From contig JAPOZF010000629.1 of the NCBI GenBank assembly GCA_026706165.1, positions 9,061 to 20,529 on the forward strand: 11,469 nt of DNA. The letters run 5' to 3'. The first letter of the stretch is position 1. Each line of letters starts with the position of its first letter. A model generated the notes under the pieces. The model did no database searches, was not told where the DNA came from, and worked only from the letters and a program-made list of their open reading frames with translations. The DNA comes from Gemmatimonadota bacterium. Its GTDB lineage: Bacteria > Latescibacterota > UBA2968 > UBA8231. Positions 1 through 6,499 of the stretch are shown in pieces. Made by a program: the position numbers and the translations under genes.

Positions 1-104
1 GGACGATGGAAGCGGAGGACCCGCTGCCGAACCGAGGCGGCAGTCCCGGGCTCTACGGGTACTCGGCGGCCGAGATCTTCTACGACAACGTCCGCGTGTG
101 GTAG
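1..104 (+). CDS. C-terminal end of a lectin-like / DUF1080-type domain protein (5' truncated)
   Basis: Reading in the frame that starts at base 3 gives 33 residues and a TAG stop at 102-104. The tail contains GSPGLYGYSAAEIFYDNVRV followed by W and stop. A glycine-leucine-tyrosine turn followed by a final strand of the type 'F-x-DNV-x-V' is how many concanavalin A-like jelly-roll domains end, including the DUF1080 (3-keto-disaccharide hydrolase) family and LamG-like domains. Only the last strand or two is present, so the substrate, active site and full domain order cannot be known. It ends 19 bases before the propeller gene at 124, with the same strand and base composition, so the two may be co-transcribed. 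The family assignment is weak because so few residues are available; that a real gene ends here is likelier. Confidence 0.5.
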   Translation, partial: TMEAEDPLPNRGGSPGLYGYSAAEIFYDNVRVW

Positions 105-110
105 CGGCAC

Positions 111-117
111 GGGGGAA
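111..117 (+). promoter_or_regulatory. Ribosome binding site for the gene at 124
   Basis: A purine run, GGGGGAA, lies 6 bases before the ATG at 124. It fits a Shine-Dalgarno site and supports that ATG over later in-frame starts. The ATG is also directly followed by a good signal peptide. Confidence 0.6.
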
Positions 118-123
118 ACAGGG

Positions 124-1575
124 ATGACAGGATTCTTTGCAAATCGGCGGTTCCCCGGCGCGGTCCTGGCCGCGGCGGCGATCGCTTCAGCAGTGGTCCC
201 CGCAGGGGCGGGGGAAACCGCGATGTTCGGCTTCACCCCGGACCGCAACATGACGGTGGAAGCCGGTCCCCTGCCTGCAGCGTGGAACCCGGAAACCGGG
301 GAGGGGATCCTGTGGACGGCGCAGCTCGGGTCCCAGACCTACGCCGGCCCCCTCGTTCACGGGGGCAAGGTGTTCATCGGCACCAACAACCAGGCGCTGT
401 ACAACGGGAAGCTCACCGGCGACCGCGGCGTCGTCGCCGCCTTCGCGCTCGGCGACGGCAGCTTCCTGTGGCAGTCGACGCACACCAAGCTTCCCTCGGG
501 GCGGGTCAACGACTGGCCGCAGCAGGGGGTCTGCTCGACCCCGTACGTCGAGGGAGAGCGCCTGTACTACATCTCCAACCGCTGCGAGGTCGTCGCCGCC
601 GACACCGAGGGGTTCCGCGACGGCGAGAACGACGGCCCCTACCGGGACGAGGCCGACACCAGCGGCATCGACGGCGACATCGTCTGGAAGCTCGACATGA
701 TCGAGGAGCTCAACGTCTTCCCCCACAACCTCGCGGTCTGCTCTCCGGTGGCCGCCGGCGACCTACTGTTCGTGATCACCGGCACCGGCGGCGACGAAGG
801 CCACGTCCACACCCCGTCGCCGTTCGCCCCGAGCTTCATCGCCGTCGACAAGAGGACGGGCGAGGTGGCGTGGGAGGACGCCTCTCCGGGGGAGAACATC
901 CTCCACGGCCAGTGGTCGAACCCGGCCTACGGGGTCATCGCCGGCAGGCCCCAGGTGATTTTCCCGGGCGGCGACGGCTGGGTCTACGCCCTCGATCCTG
1001 CGAGCGGCCGGCTGCTCTGGAAGTTCGACGGCAACCCCGAGGACTCGGTCTGGGAGCTGGGGGGCAGGGGGACGCGCAACGCCATCATCTCGACCCCCGT
1101 CATCTACCGGGACCGCGTCTACATCGGCGTCGGCCAGGATCCCGAGCACGGGGAAGGGGTGGGCAACCTGTGGTGCATCGACGCCACCGGGAACGGCGAC
1201 GTCACCGCGACCGCCGCGGTCTGGCACCTCGGGGGCAGGAACTTTCACCGCACCCTTTCGACCGCCGCCATCCACGGCGGCCTCGTATACCTCGCCGACC
1301 TCAGCGGCTTCGTCTACTGCATCGACGCCGAGACCGGCGAGGTGCAGTGGAAGTACGACGCCTTCGCCGCGATCTGGGGCTCGGCCCTGGTCGCCGACGG
1401 CAAGGTCTACATCGGCGACGAGGACGGGGACATGGCGATTCTCGAGGCGGGGCGCGAGCTCGAGGTGCTCGCCGAGATCAACATGGGCAGCTCGGTGTAC
1501 ACCACCCCGGTCGCCGACGGCGGCATCCTCTACATAGCCAGCCGCAACCGCCTGTTCGCCATCGGAGGACGGTAG
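124..1575 (+). CDS. Exported PQQ-like beta-propeller repeat protein (483 aa)
   Basis: The protein begins with a Sec-type signal peptide: basic NRR at residues 7-9, a hydrophobic alanine-rich stretch at about 11-28, and a likely cleavage after AGA at residue 29. The mature part is built from propeller blades carrying the 'x-x-x-D-x-x-T/S-G-x-x-x-W' tryptophan-docking motif of PQQ enzymes and BamB-like proteins. Clear copies are FIAVDKRTGEVAW (238-250), VYALDPASGRLLW (287-299) and VYCIDAETGEVQW (397-409); degenerate ones lie near 103-116, 156-188 and 349-367. I count seven or eight blades. It should act in the periplasm or outside the cell. The blade motif alone does not show PQQ binding or catalysis: many such proteins are scaffolds. 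It precedes the operon at 1682 across a 106-base gap, so it may belong with it or with the gene ending at 104. The existence of the gene and its fold are well supported; its role is unknown. Confidence 0.88.
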   Translation: MTGFFANRRFPGAVLAAAAIASAVVPAGAGETAMFGFTPDRNMTVEAGPLPAAWNPETGEGILWTAQLGSQTYAGPLVHGGKVFIGTNNQALYNGKLTGDRGVVAAFALGDGSFLWQSTHTKLPSGRVNDWPQQGVCSTPYVEGERLYYISNRCEVVAADTEGFRDGENDGPYRDEADTSGIDGDIVWKLDMIEELNVFPHNLAVCSPVAAGDLLFVITGTGGDEGHVHTPSPFAPSFIAVDKRTGEVAWEDASPGENILHGQWSNPAYGVIAGRPQVIFPGGDGWVYALDPASGRLLWKFDGNPEDSVWELGGRGTRNAIISTPVIYRDRVYIGVGQDPEHGEGVGNLWCIDATGNGDVTATAAVWHLGGRNFHRTLSTAAIHGGLVYLADLSGFVYCIDAETGEVQWKYDAFAAIWGSALVADGKVYIGDEDGDMAILEAGRELEVLAEINMGSSVYTTPVADGGILYIASRNRLFAIGGR

Positions 1576-1579
1576 TGCC

Positions 1580-1591
1580 CGGGCGCGCCCG
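1580..1591. repeat. 12-base perfect palindrome (CGGGCGCGCCCG)
   Basis: CGGGCGCGCCCG is identical to its reverse complement and starts 5 bases after the stop codon at 1575. It could be an operator half-site pair or part of an mRNA hairpin, but there is no loop and no T-run, so it is not an intrinsic terminator. In DNA this GC-rich a palindrome of this length can arise by chance. Confidence 0.3.
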
Positions 1592-1672
1592 CGTGAATTC
1601 GGTCGCCGCGAGCAGGGGGCAATCGGCGCCGGGAGTTTTCGAGTTACCCGTGGGACGCGACACCACCCGCCC

Positions 1673-1680
1673 GGGGGAAG
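1673..1680 (+). promoter_or_regulatory. Ribosome binding site for the first operon gene
   Basis: GGGGGAAG lies directly upstream of the ATG at 1682, with one base between. The G-rich core is about 4 bases from the start, which is close but usable. It sets ATG 1682 as the start of the operon's first gene. Confidence 0.6.
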
Positions 1681-1681
1681 A

Positions 1682-2782
1682 ATGAGCGCGGTCCCGGCGG
1701 GAGATCTGCCCGCTTCCCTGGCCGCGAAGGTAGCGGCCGCCCGGGAGCGGCTCGACGCCCACGTGCGCGAGATGGTGGCCTGGCATTTCGGCCCCGACAC
1801 CGGGTGCCCGTTCTGGCTCGAGTTCGCCGGAAACCTCGACTTCGACCCCCGCGCCGAGATCGGCGGCTACGGAGACCTGAAGCTGCTGGGGAACTTCCGC
1901 GACGAGTGGCTGCGCGGCGGGCCGGTGCGCAGGTGGGTGCCGAGGGCGTACGCGAATGATCCGGTGTTCGTGTTCGAGACCGGGGGGTCGACCGGCCTTC
2001 CCAAGAACCGCATCAACATCCGCGACTTCGAGATCGACTACCGGCAGTTCGGCGAGCGCCTTTCCGACGGGTTCCCGCGGGGCGGCGACTGGCTGATGCT
2101 GGGACCGACCGGACCGCGGCGCCTGCGGCTGGCGGTCGAGCGCCTGGCCCAGATGCGAGGAGGGATCTGCTTCTTCGTAGACCTCGACCCGCGCTGGGTC
2201 AACAACCTGATCCGCCGCCGGGCCCACCAGGAGCTCGAGGCCTACAAGAGCCACGTCGTCGACCAGGGGCTGAAGGTCCTTCGCGCCCACGACAGCGTCC
2301 GCTGCCTGTTCACGACCCCGAGGCTGCTCGAGGCGCTGTGCGAGAAGGTCTCGCTCCCCAGGGCCGGCATCACCGGGATCTTCTGCGGCGGCACCGAGAT
2401 GGACGCCCAGTTCCACCGCTTCGCCCGCGAGGAGTTGGTCCCCGGCATCGATTTCGTGCCGACCTACGGCAACACCCTGATGGGGCTGGCGCACTGCCGT
2501 CCCTTCGACCCGGAACAGGGGTACGACATCGTCTACCATCCCCCGCACCCGCGCGCCGTCATCGAGCTCGTGGACCGGGAGGACAGCAGCCGGACCGTCG
2601 CCTGCGGGGAGACCGGGCGCGTCATGCTGACCACCCTCACCCGGGAGTTCTTCATGCCCCGCTTTCTCGAGCGCGACGAGGGGGAGCGCGCCGGGCCCAT
2701 CGACGAATACCCCTGGGACGGGGTCGCCAACGTGCGCCTGCTGTCGTCGCTGCAGGAGTCGGTGACCGTCGGGGTGTACTGA
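1682..2782 (+). CDS. EhpF-like adenylate-forming (ANL) enzyme lacking the C-terminal domain (366 aa)
   Basis: This is an acyl-adenylating enzyme of the ANL superfamily, on the LuxE/PaaK-like side. The ATP-binding loop is ETGGSTGLPKNRI at residues 99-111, a variant of the core 'TSGTTGxPK' motif. A second block, TYGNTLMG at 261-268, sits where the family's 'YGxTE' motif falls. The chain ends at 366 residues, soon after the region RFLERDEGERAGP (327-339), which occupies the place of the usual 'YRTGD' block. It therefore has no C-terminal lid domain of about 100 residues, the domain that normally delivers CoA or phosphopantetheine. The same absence defines EhpF of Pantoea agglomerans (about 41 kDa), which with EhpG is proposed to turn phenazine-1,6-dicarboxylate into an aldehyde through an acyl-adenylate. 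The next gene is a matching aldehyde dehydrogenase-like protein, as in that pathway. Inferred role: ATP-dependent activation of a carboxylic acid, substrate unknown, in the cytoplasm. A LuxE-like acyltransferase role is the alternative. Confidence 0.8.
   Translation: MSAVPAGDLPASLAAKVAAARERLDAHVREMVAWHFGPDTGCPFWLEFAGNLDFDPRAEIGGYGDLKLLGNFRDEWLRGGPVRRWVPRAYANDPVFVFETGGSTGLPKNRINIRDFEIDYRQFGERLSDGFPRGGDWLMLGPTGPRRLRLAVERLAQMRGGICFFVDLDPRWVNNLIRRRAHQELEAYKSHVVDQGLKVLRAHDSVRCLFTTPRLLEALCEKVSLPRAGITGIFCGGTEMDAQFHRFAREELVPGIDFVPTYGNTLMGLAHCRPFDPEQGYDIVYHPPHPRAVIELVDREDSSRTVACGETGRVMLTTLTREFFMPRFLERDEGERAGPIDEYPWDGVANVRLLSSLQESVTVGVY
2771..2776 (+). promoter_or_regulatory. Possible ribosome binding site for the GTG start at 2788
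   Basis: GGGGTG, inside the end of the preceding gene, is 11 bases before GTG 2788. It is a modest site. Together with the 5-base gap to the previous stop it favours 2788; a second in-frame GTG at 2800 is possible. Confidence 0.35.
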
Positions 2783-2787
2783 CAGCC

Positions 2788-4224
2788 GTGACCGCTTCGG
2801 TGCACATACCGGTTCTCAGGCAGGGGGAGCCCTACCGCAGCCTGCGGCTGGAAACCCTCGGGCACGCGGCCGGCGGCGAGCCGGTGGCCGAGGTTTCCCA
2901 GGCCAACGCCGGCCTCATCGCCCGCGACCTGTCCGGGGCCCGCCTTGCGCAGCGGGAGCTGGCTGCCCTGCCGGCGGAAGAGCTGCTGCGCATCTGCCGC
3001 CGCGCCGGCGGGCTGTTCGCGGGCGCCGACCTGCCTCTCGGGGAGCAGGTGCAGCCGTTCGAGGAGTACGTCGCGCAGCTGTCGGCCACCACCGGGCTGC
3101 CCCGTACCCTGTGCCGCGGCAACGCCGCGAAAATTGCCTCCGCCCTCGAGCAGATGGACCGGATCGTCGGCGGGCTGACGCGCGGCGCCGGCCTCGAGGT
3201 CATCGACAGCGGCTGGGGGGAGCAGGGGGGGCGCACCCTCAGCTACCGGCGACTTTCCGACGTCCTCGGAGCGGTGCTGCCCAACAACTCCCCCGGGGTG
3301 CACACCCTGTGGCTGCCGGCCTTGGCCCTGAAGGTCCCGCTGGCGCTCAAGCCGGGCAGCCGGGAGCCGTGGACATCCTTCCGCATCGCCCAGGCCTTCA
3401 TCGCCGCCGGCTGTCCGCCGGCCGCCTTCAGCCTCTACCCGGGCGGACACGACGCCGCCGGGGAGCTGCTGCTCCGCTGCGGCCGCTCGCTGCTGTTCGG
3501 TGGAGAGGAGACGGTCGCTCCCTGGCGCGGCGACCCGCGCGTCGAGATACACGGTCCGGGACGCAGCAAGGTCCTGATCGGCAGCGACGCAGCCGGCGAC
3601 TGGGAAAGGGCGCTGCCGCTGCTGCTCTCCTCGGTCGCCGACAACAGCGGTCGTTCCTGCCTCAACGCCTCCGGCGTCTGGGTTCCCTCCCAGGGCAGGG
3701 AGATTGCCGAGGCCCTGGCGCGGCGCATGGCCGGGATCGAGCCGCTCCCGCTGGACCACCCCGACGCCGCCCTCGCCGCCTTCCCCGACCCGGAGGGGGC
3801 GAGGCGGATTTCCGACTTCATCGACCGGAACCTGGAAACCCCCGGGGCCGTCGACCTGACCGCGGCGGTCCGCGGCAGCGGCCGGGTCGCCACCGCCGGG
3901 GGATGCACCTTCCTGCGTCCGACAGTGATCTGGTGCGAGGACCCCGATCACCCGCTCGCCGACACCGAGTTCCTGTTCCCGTTCGTCGCCGTGGTCGAGG
4001 CCCCCGCGGAGGAGATGGCGCAACGAATCGGCCCTTCCCTCGTGGTCACCGCCCTGACGGAAGACCCGGGGCTGCAGGCGCAGCTGATGAGCTCCGCCGG
4101 GATCGACCGCCTCAACTTCGGCGAGGTGGCGACGAACGAGATCGCCTGGGACCAGCCGCACGAGGGCAACCTGTTCGAGCTGTTGTACCGGCAGCGGGCC
4201 TTCACCATGAGAAAGCGCGCCTGA
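2788..4224 (+). CDS. Aldehyde dehydrogenase-superfamily reductase, EhpG/LuxC-like (478 aa)
   Basis: The chain has the ALDH layout with altered motifs. PNNSPGVH (165-172) stands where 'PWNFP' lies, followed by ALKVPLALKPGSREP (180-194), the equivalent of 'GN-x-x-x-x-KP-S/A-E-x-x-P'. LLFGGEETVAPW (235-246) replaces the 'F-T-G-S' turn. VEIHGPGRSK (252-261) replaces 'ELGGK' and carries the candidate general base E253. NSGRSCLNASG (286-296) gives the likely catalytic cysteine C291. EFLFPFV (394-400) matches the late 'E-x-F-G-P' block. A cysteine that forms a thioester fits NAD(P)H reduction of an activated acyl group. Coming directly after an EhpF-like enzyme, it most likely acts as EhpG is proposed to: acyl-adenylate (or thioester) to aldehyde. 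I chose the GTG 5 bases after the previous stop; the open frame runs further upstream, but that part overlaps the ANL gene and has no ALDH features. Running it in the oxidative direction cannot be excluded. Confidence 0.8.
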   Translation: MTASVHIPVLRQGEPYRSLRLETLGHAAGGEPVAEVSQANAGLIARDLSGARLAQRELAALPAEELLRICRRAGGLFAGADLPLGEQVQPFEEYVAQLSATTGLPRTLCRGNAAKIASALEQMDRIVGGLTRGAGLEVIDSGWGEQGGRTLSYRRLSDVLGAVLPNNSPGVHTLWLPALALKVPLALKPGSREPWTSFRIAQAFIAAGCPPAAFSLYPGGHDAAGELLLRCGRSLLFGGEETVAPWRGDPRVEIHGPGRSKVLIGSDAAGDWERALPLLLSSVADNSGRSCLNASGVWVPSQGREIAEALARRMAGIEPLPLDHPDAALAAFPDPEGARRISDFIDRNLETPGAVDLTAAVRGSGRVATAGGCTFLRPTVIWCEDPDHPLADTEFLFPFVAVVEAPAEEMAQRIGPSLVVTALTEDPGLQAQLMSSAGIDRLNFGEVATNEIAWDQPHEGNLFELLYRQRAFTMRKRA

Positions 4225-5360
4225 TGCAGGGGTTCGAGTACGAGAGCGGCACCCGCCTGGTGTTCGGCGCCGGGGCCCTGGCCCGGCTCGGAAGCCTGGC
4301 CGCCGGGCTCGGGGCCGGCCGGGTGCTGGTGGTCACGGACCCGGGGATCGCCGCCGCCGGCATCCTCGCCAGGGCGGTCGAATCCCTCGCCGCCGCCGGA
4401 CTGGAGCACGCCGTCTTCGACGGGGTCGAGAAGAATCCCTGCAGCCGGCACGTCGAGTCGGGCCGCGGCTTCGCCGGGGAGCTGACGCGGCCTCCGGACT
4501 TCGTGGTCGCCCTCGGAGGCGGCAGCGCCATGGACTGCGCCAAGGGGATCAATTTCCTGCTGACCAACGGCGGCCGCATCGAGGATTACCGCGGCGACGG
4601 CAAGGCGAAAAAGCCGCTGCTTCCCGCCATCGGGGTCCCAACCACCGCCGGGACCGGCAGCGAGGCGCAGCGCTTCGCCCTGATCGGGGAAGGGGAAAGC
4701 GGCATGAAGATGGCCTGCGGGGACAGCAGCGCCCGCTTCCGCGCCGCCCTGCTCGATCCCGAGCTGACCGCGACGGCGCCGCGGGAGGTGGCCGCAGCGG
4801 CGGCGGTGGACGCGGTTTCGCACGCCGTGGAGAGCTTCGTCAGCGCCAATGGCAACGAGGTCTCGCGGATGTTCGCCGCCCGCGCCTTGCAGCTGCTGGC
4901 GGCCAACCTGCGAGAAAGCCTTGGCAGCGGCTCCGTCGAGGCGCGCGCCGGCATGCTGCTCGGGGCCCACTGGGCCGGCGCCGCCATCGAGAACTCGATG
5001 CTGGGGGCCGCCCACGCCTGCGCCAACCCCCTGACCGCCCGTTTCGGGATCACCCACGGAGTGGCGGTCGGGGTGATGCTGCCGCACGTGATCCGCTTCA
5101 ACGGCGCCGCCGTCGACGGACGTTACGCCGAGCTGGCCAGGGCGGCGGGCATGGAGACAGCGGGGGCGGATGCCCTGGCAGAGTGCGTGCGGAGCTGGAA
5201 CGCGGAGGCCGCCCTGCCCGAACGCCTGCGCGACCTCGACGTCGAGGCGGCAGCCCTGCCGGACCTCGCGCGCCAGGCCGCGTCCCAGAGAACGGCGGGC
5301 TTCAACCCCCGGCCCGCCGGAGAGCGGGAGCTGGCCGGCTTGTACGAGGCGGCCTTCTGA
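4224..5360 (+). CDS. Iron-containing alcohol dehydrogenase (378 aa)
   Basis: This is a group III (Fe-type) NAD(P)-dependent alcohol dehydrogenase, complete at the usual length of 370-400 residues. The Rossmann-side signature is ALGGGSAMDCAKGI (96-109), preceded by VLVVTDPG (34-41). VPTTAGTGSEAQ (138-149) is the family's nucleotide and phosphate block. The metal ligands can all be seen: D196 and H200 in DAVSHAVESF, H264 in GAAHACANPL and H278 in THGVAVG. The start overlaps the previous stop as TGATG, so the two are translationally coupled. Following the carboxylate-activating and aldehyde-forming enzymes, it most simply reduces the aldehyde to a primary alcohol. The enzyme class is certain; direction and substrate are inferred. 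Such enzymes are often sensitive to oxygen, which sits awkwardly with a flavin monooxygenase-like gene at the operon's far end. Confidence 0.92.
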   Translation: MQGFEYESGTRLVFGAGALARLGSLAAGLGAGRVLVVTDPGIAAAGILARAVESLAAAGLEHAVFDGVEKNPCSRHVESGRGFAGELTRPPDFVVALGGGSAMDCAKGINFLLTNGGRIEDYRGDGKAKKPLLPAIGVPTTAGTGSEAQRFALIGEGESGMKMACGDSSARFRAALLDPELTATAPREVAAAAAVDAVSHAVESFVSANGNEVSRMFAARALQLLAANLRESLGSGSVEARAGMLLGAHWAGAAIENSMLGAAHACANPLTARFGITHGVAVGVMLPHVIRFNGAAVDGRYAELARAAGMETAGADALAECVRSWNAEAALPERLRDLDVEAAALPDLARQAASQRTAGFNPRPAGERELAGLYEAAF

Positions 5361-6499
5361 TGCGGGCTCCTCAGCGCCTGGCGGTTCAGGTCCTGGTTGC
5401 GTGCGCCGCGGTTGCGGCCGCTTCGTCCGATTGGCCGAGCTTCCGCGGCGGCCCCGGCCTGACCGGCGTAGCCGCTTCCCCCGTCGACGGCGACCTGGAG
5501 CTGCTGTGGGCCCTGGATACCGCGGCGTACGGAGACAGCGCCGCCCGGGGAGGGAGTGCTGGAATCGAGTCGACCGCGGCGATCAGCGGCGGCACCGTTT
5601 ACGTCGGCACCCTCGGAGGCCGCCTGCTGGCCGCCGCCCTCGCCGACGGCCGCATCGAGTGGGCTTACGAGGCCGCAGGCGAGGTGAAATCCTCACCCGC
5701 GGTCCACGGGAACGCCGTGCTCTTCGGCGACGAGTCCGGAACCTTTCACGCCGTTGACCGGACCAGCGGCGCCGCCCTCTGGACCTTCGCGGCGGAAGGG
5801 GCGGTCACCTCTTCTCCGAACCTGTCGGAAGGCCGCGTCCTTTTCGGCAGCTACGACCACCGCCTGTACTGCCTGGGGCTCGACGACGGCGAGTTGCTGT
5901 GGAAGTTCGAGACCGGGGGTTACGTGCACGCCTCGCCGGCAGTGGCCGGCACCCTTGCCGTCGCCGGCGGCTGCGACGGACAGCTGCGACTCATCGGCCT
6001 CCGCTCCGGGGTCGAGACTGCGAGCCTTCACGCAGGCCAGTACATTGCCGCCAGCGCCGCGGTCCTGGAGGGCGGGACCGCCGTCGCCGGCACCTTCGAC
6101 AACGAGGTGGTCGCCGTCGACCTGGAAGATGCCCGGTTCGCATGGCGCTACGCGCCGGAACGGCAGTTCCCCTTCTACTCCTCGGCGGCCGTGAGCGGTG
6201 GGACCGTGGTCATCGGGGGCCGCGACAAGCAGGTGCACGCCCTGGACGCGGCCGACGGAACGGTGCGCTGGACTTACGCGGCGGGGGCCCGCGTCGATTC
6301 CTCCCCCGTCATCGCCGGCGAGCGCGTCTTCGTCGCCACCACCGCCGGCCGGGTGGCCGCCCTCGACCTCGCCGGCGGCGGCGAGAGCTGGCGGTTCGAG
6401 ACCGGGGAATCGTTCACCGCCTCTCCCGCGGTGGCCGCGGGCAGGCTGGTGATCGGCTCGGAAGACGGCATGCTCTACTGCTTCGGAAACCCAGGATGA
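5360..6499 (+). CDS. Exported PQQ-like beta-propeller protein, BamB-like (379 aa)
   Basis: A hydrophobic leader, about residues 7-21, ends before SSDWPSFRGGPGLTG (22-36), the 'DWP-x-FRG' opening seen in many BamB-like PQQ-repeat proteins. Blades of roughly 40 residues follow, each with an 'SSP' or 'ASP' turn and a docking motif: FHAVDRTSGAALW (129-141), YCLGLDDGELLW (170-181), VVAVDLEDARFAW (250-262), VHALDAADGTVRW (292-304) and VAALDLAGGGESW (332-344). With weaker blades near 86-101 and 209-222 and a closing strand at the end, this makes about eight blades. LVAC at 12-15 could be a lipobox, which would make it a lipoprotein like BamB; the alanine run after it fits ordinary cleavage as well. 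It starts on a TGATG overlap inside the biosynthetic run. Role unknown: a periplasmic binding or assembly platform, or a quinoprotein. No catalytic residues can be assigned. Confidence 0.88.
   Translation: MRAPQRLAVQVLVACAAVAAASSDWPSFRGGPGLTGVAASPVDGDLELLWALDTAAYGDSAARGGSAGIESTAAISGGTVYVGTLGGRLLAAALADGRIEWAYEAAGEVKSSPAVHGNAVLFGDESGTFHAVDRTSGAALWTFAAEGAVTSSPNLSEGRVLFGSYDHRLYCLGLDDGELLWKFETGGYVHASPAVAGTLAVAGGCDGQLRLIGLRSGVETASLHAGQYIAASAAVLEGGTAVAGTFDNEVVAVDLEDARFAWRYAPERQFPFYSSAAVSGGTVVIGGRDKQVHALDAADGTVRWTYAAGARVDSSPVIAGERVFVATTAGRVAALDLAGGGESWRFETGESFTASPAVAAGRLVIGSEDGMLYCFGNPG

Larger units (their letters stand above)
1576..1681 (+). other. Intergenic spacer before the operon
   Basis: This 106-base spacer is the only gap in the window long enough to hold a promoter for the genes from 1682 on. 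It contains a 12-base perfect palindrome near its left end and a purine-rich ribosome binding site at its right end. I see no convincing sigma-70 -35/-10 pair or sigma-54 -24/-12 pair, and no U-rich terminator tail. A promoter of unfamiliar consensus is still possible, as is simple read-through from the propeller gene. Confidence 0.4.

Noticed and set aside
145..160. Twin-arginine (Tat) export signal in the first propeller (NRRFPG)
   Set aside because: There is an RR pair but not the S/T-R-R-x-F-L-K pattern, and the leader is a normal Sec signal otherwise.
1577..1600. Intrinsic terminator after the first propeller
   Set aside because: The GC-rich palindrome has no loop and is not followed by a T-run.
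282..1685. A 467-codon + strand open frame inside the first propeller
   Set aside because: Arg/Pro/Gly-rich out-of-frame reading of a gene with clear blade motifs.
2338..2787. A 150-codon N-terminal extension of the ALDH-like protein
   Set aside because: It overlaps the ANL gene in another frame and reads as Arg/Pro/Gly-rich sequence without ALDH features; GTG 2788 is the better start.
2533..4161. A 542-codon minus-strand open frame opposite the ALDH-like gene
   Set aside because: No recognisable domain; it spans two clear + strand genes and mirrors their codon bias.
3111..4223. A long N-terminal extension of the alcohol dehydrogenase (a 749-codon open frame)
   Set aside because: The extension overlaps the ALDH-like gene in another frame. 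The dehydrogenase is complete from ATG 4224 at normal family length.
5183..5359. An upstream extension of the second propeller
   Set aside because: It overlaps the alcohol dehydrogenase and would bury the signal peptide that starts at 5360.
5899..6495. An upstream extension of the radical SAM protein
   Set aside because: It overlaps the propeller in another frame with Arg-rich sequence; ATG 6496 gives a normal HemN-like N-terminus.
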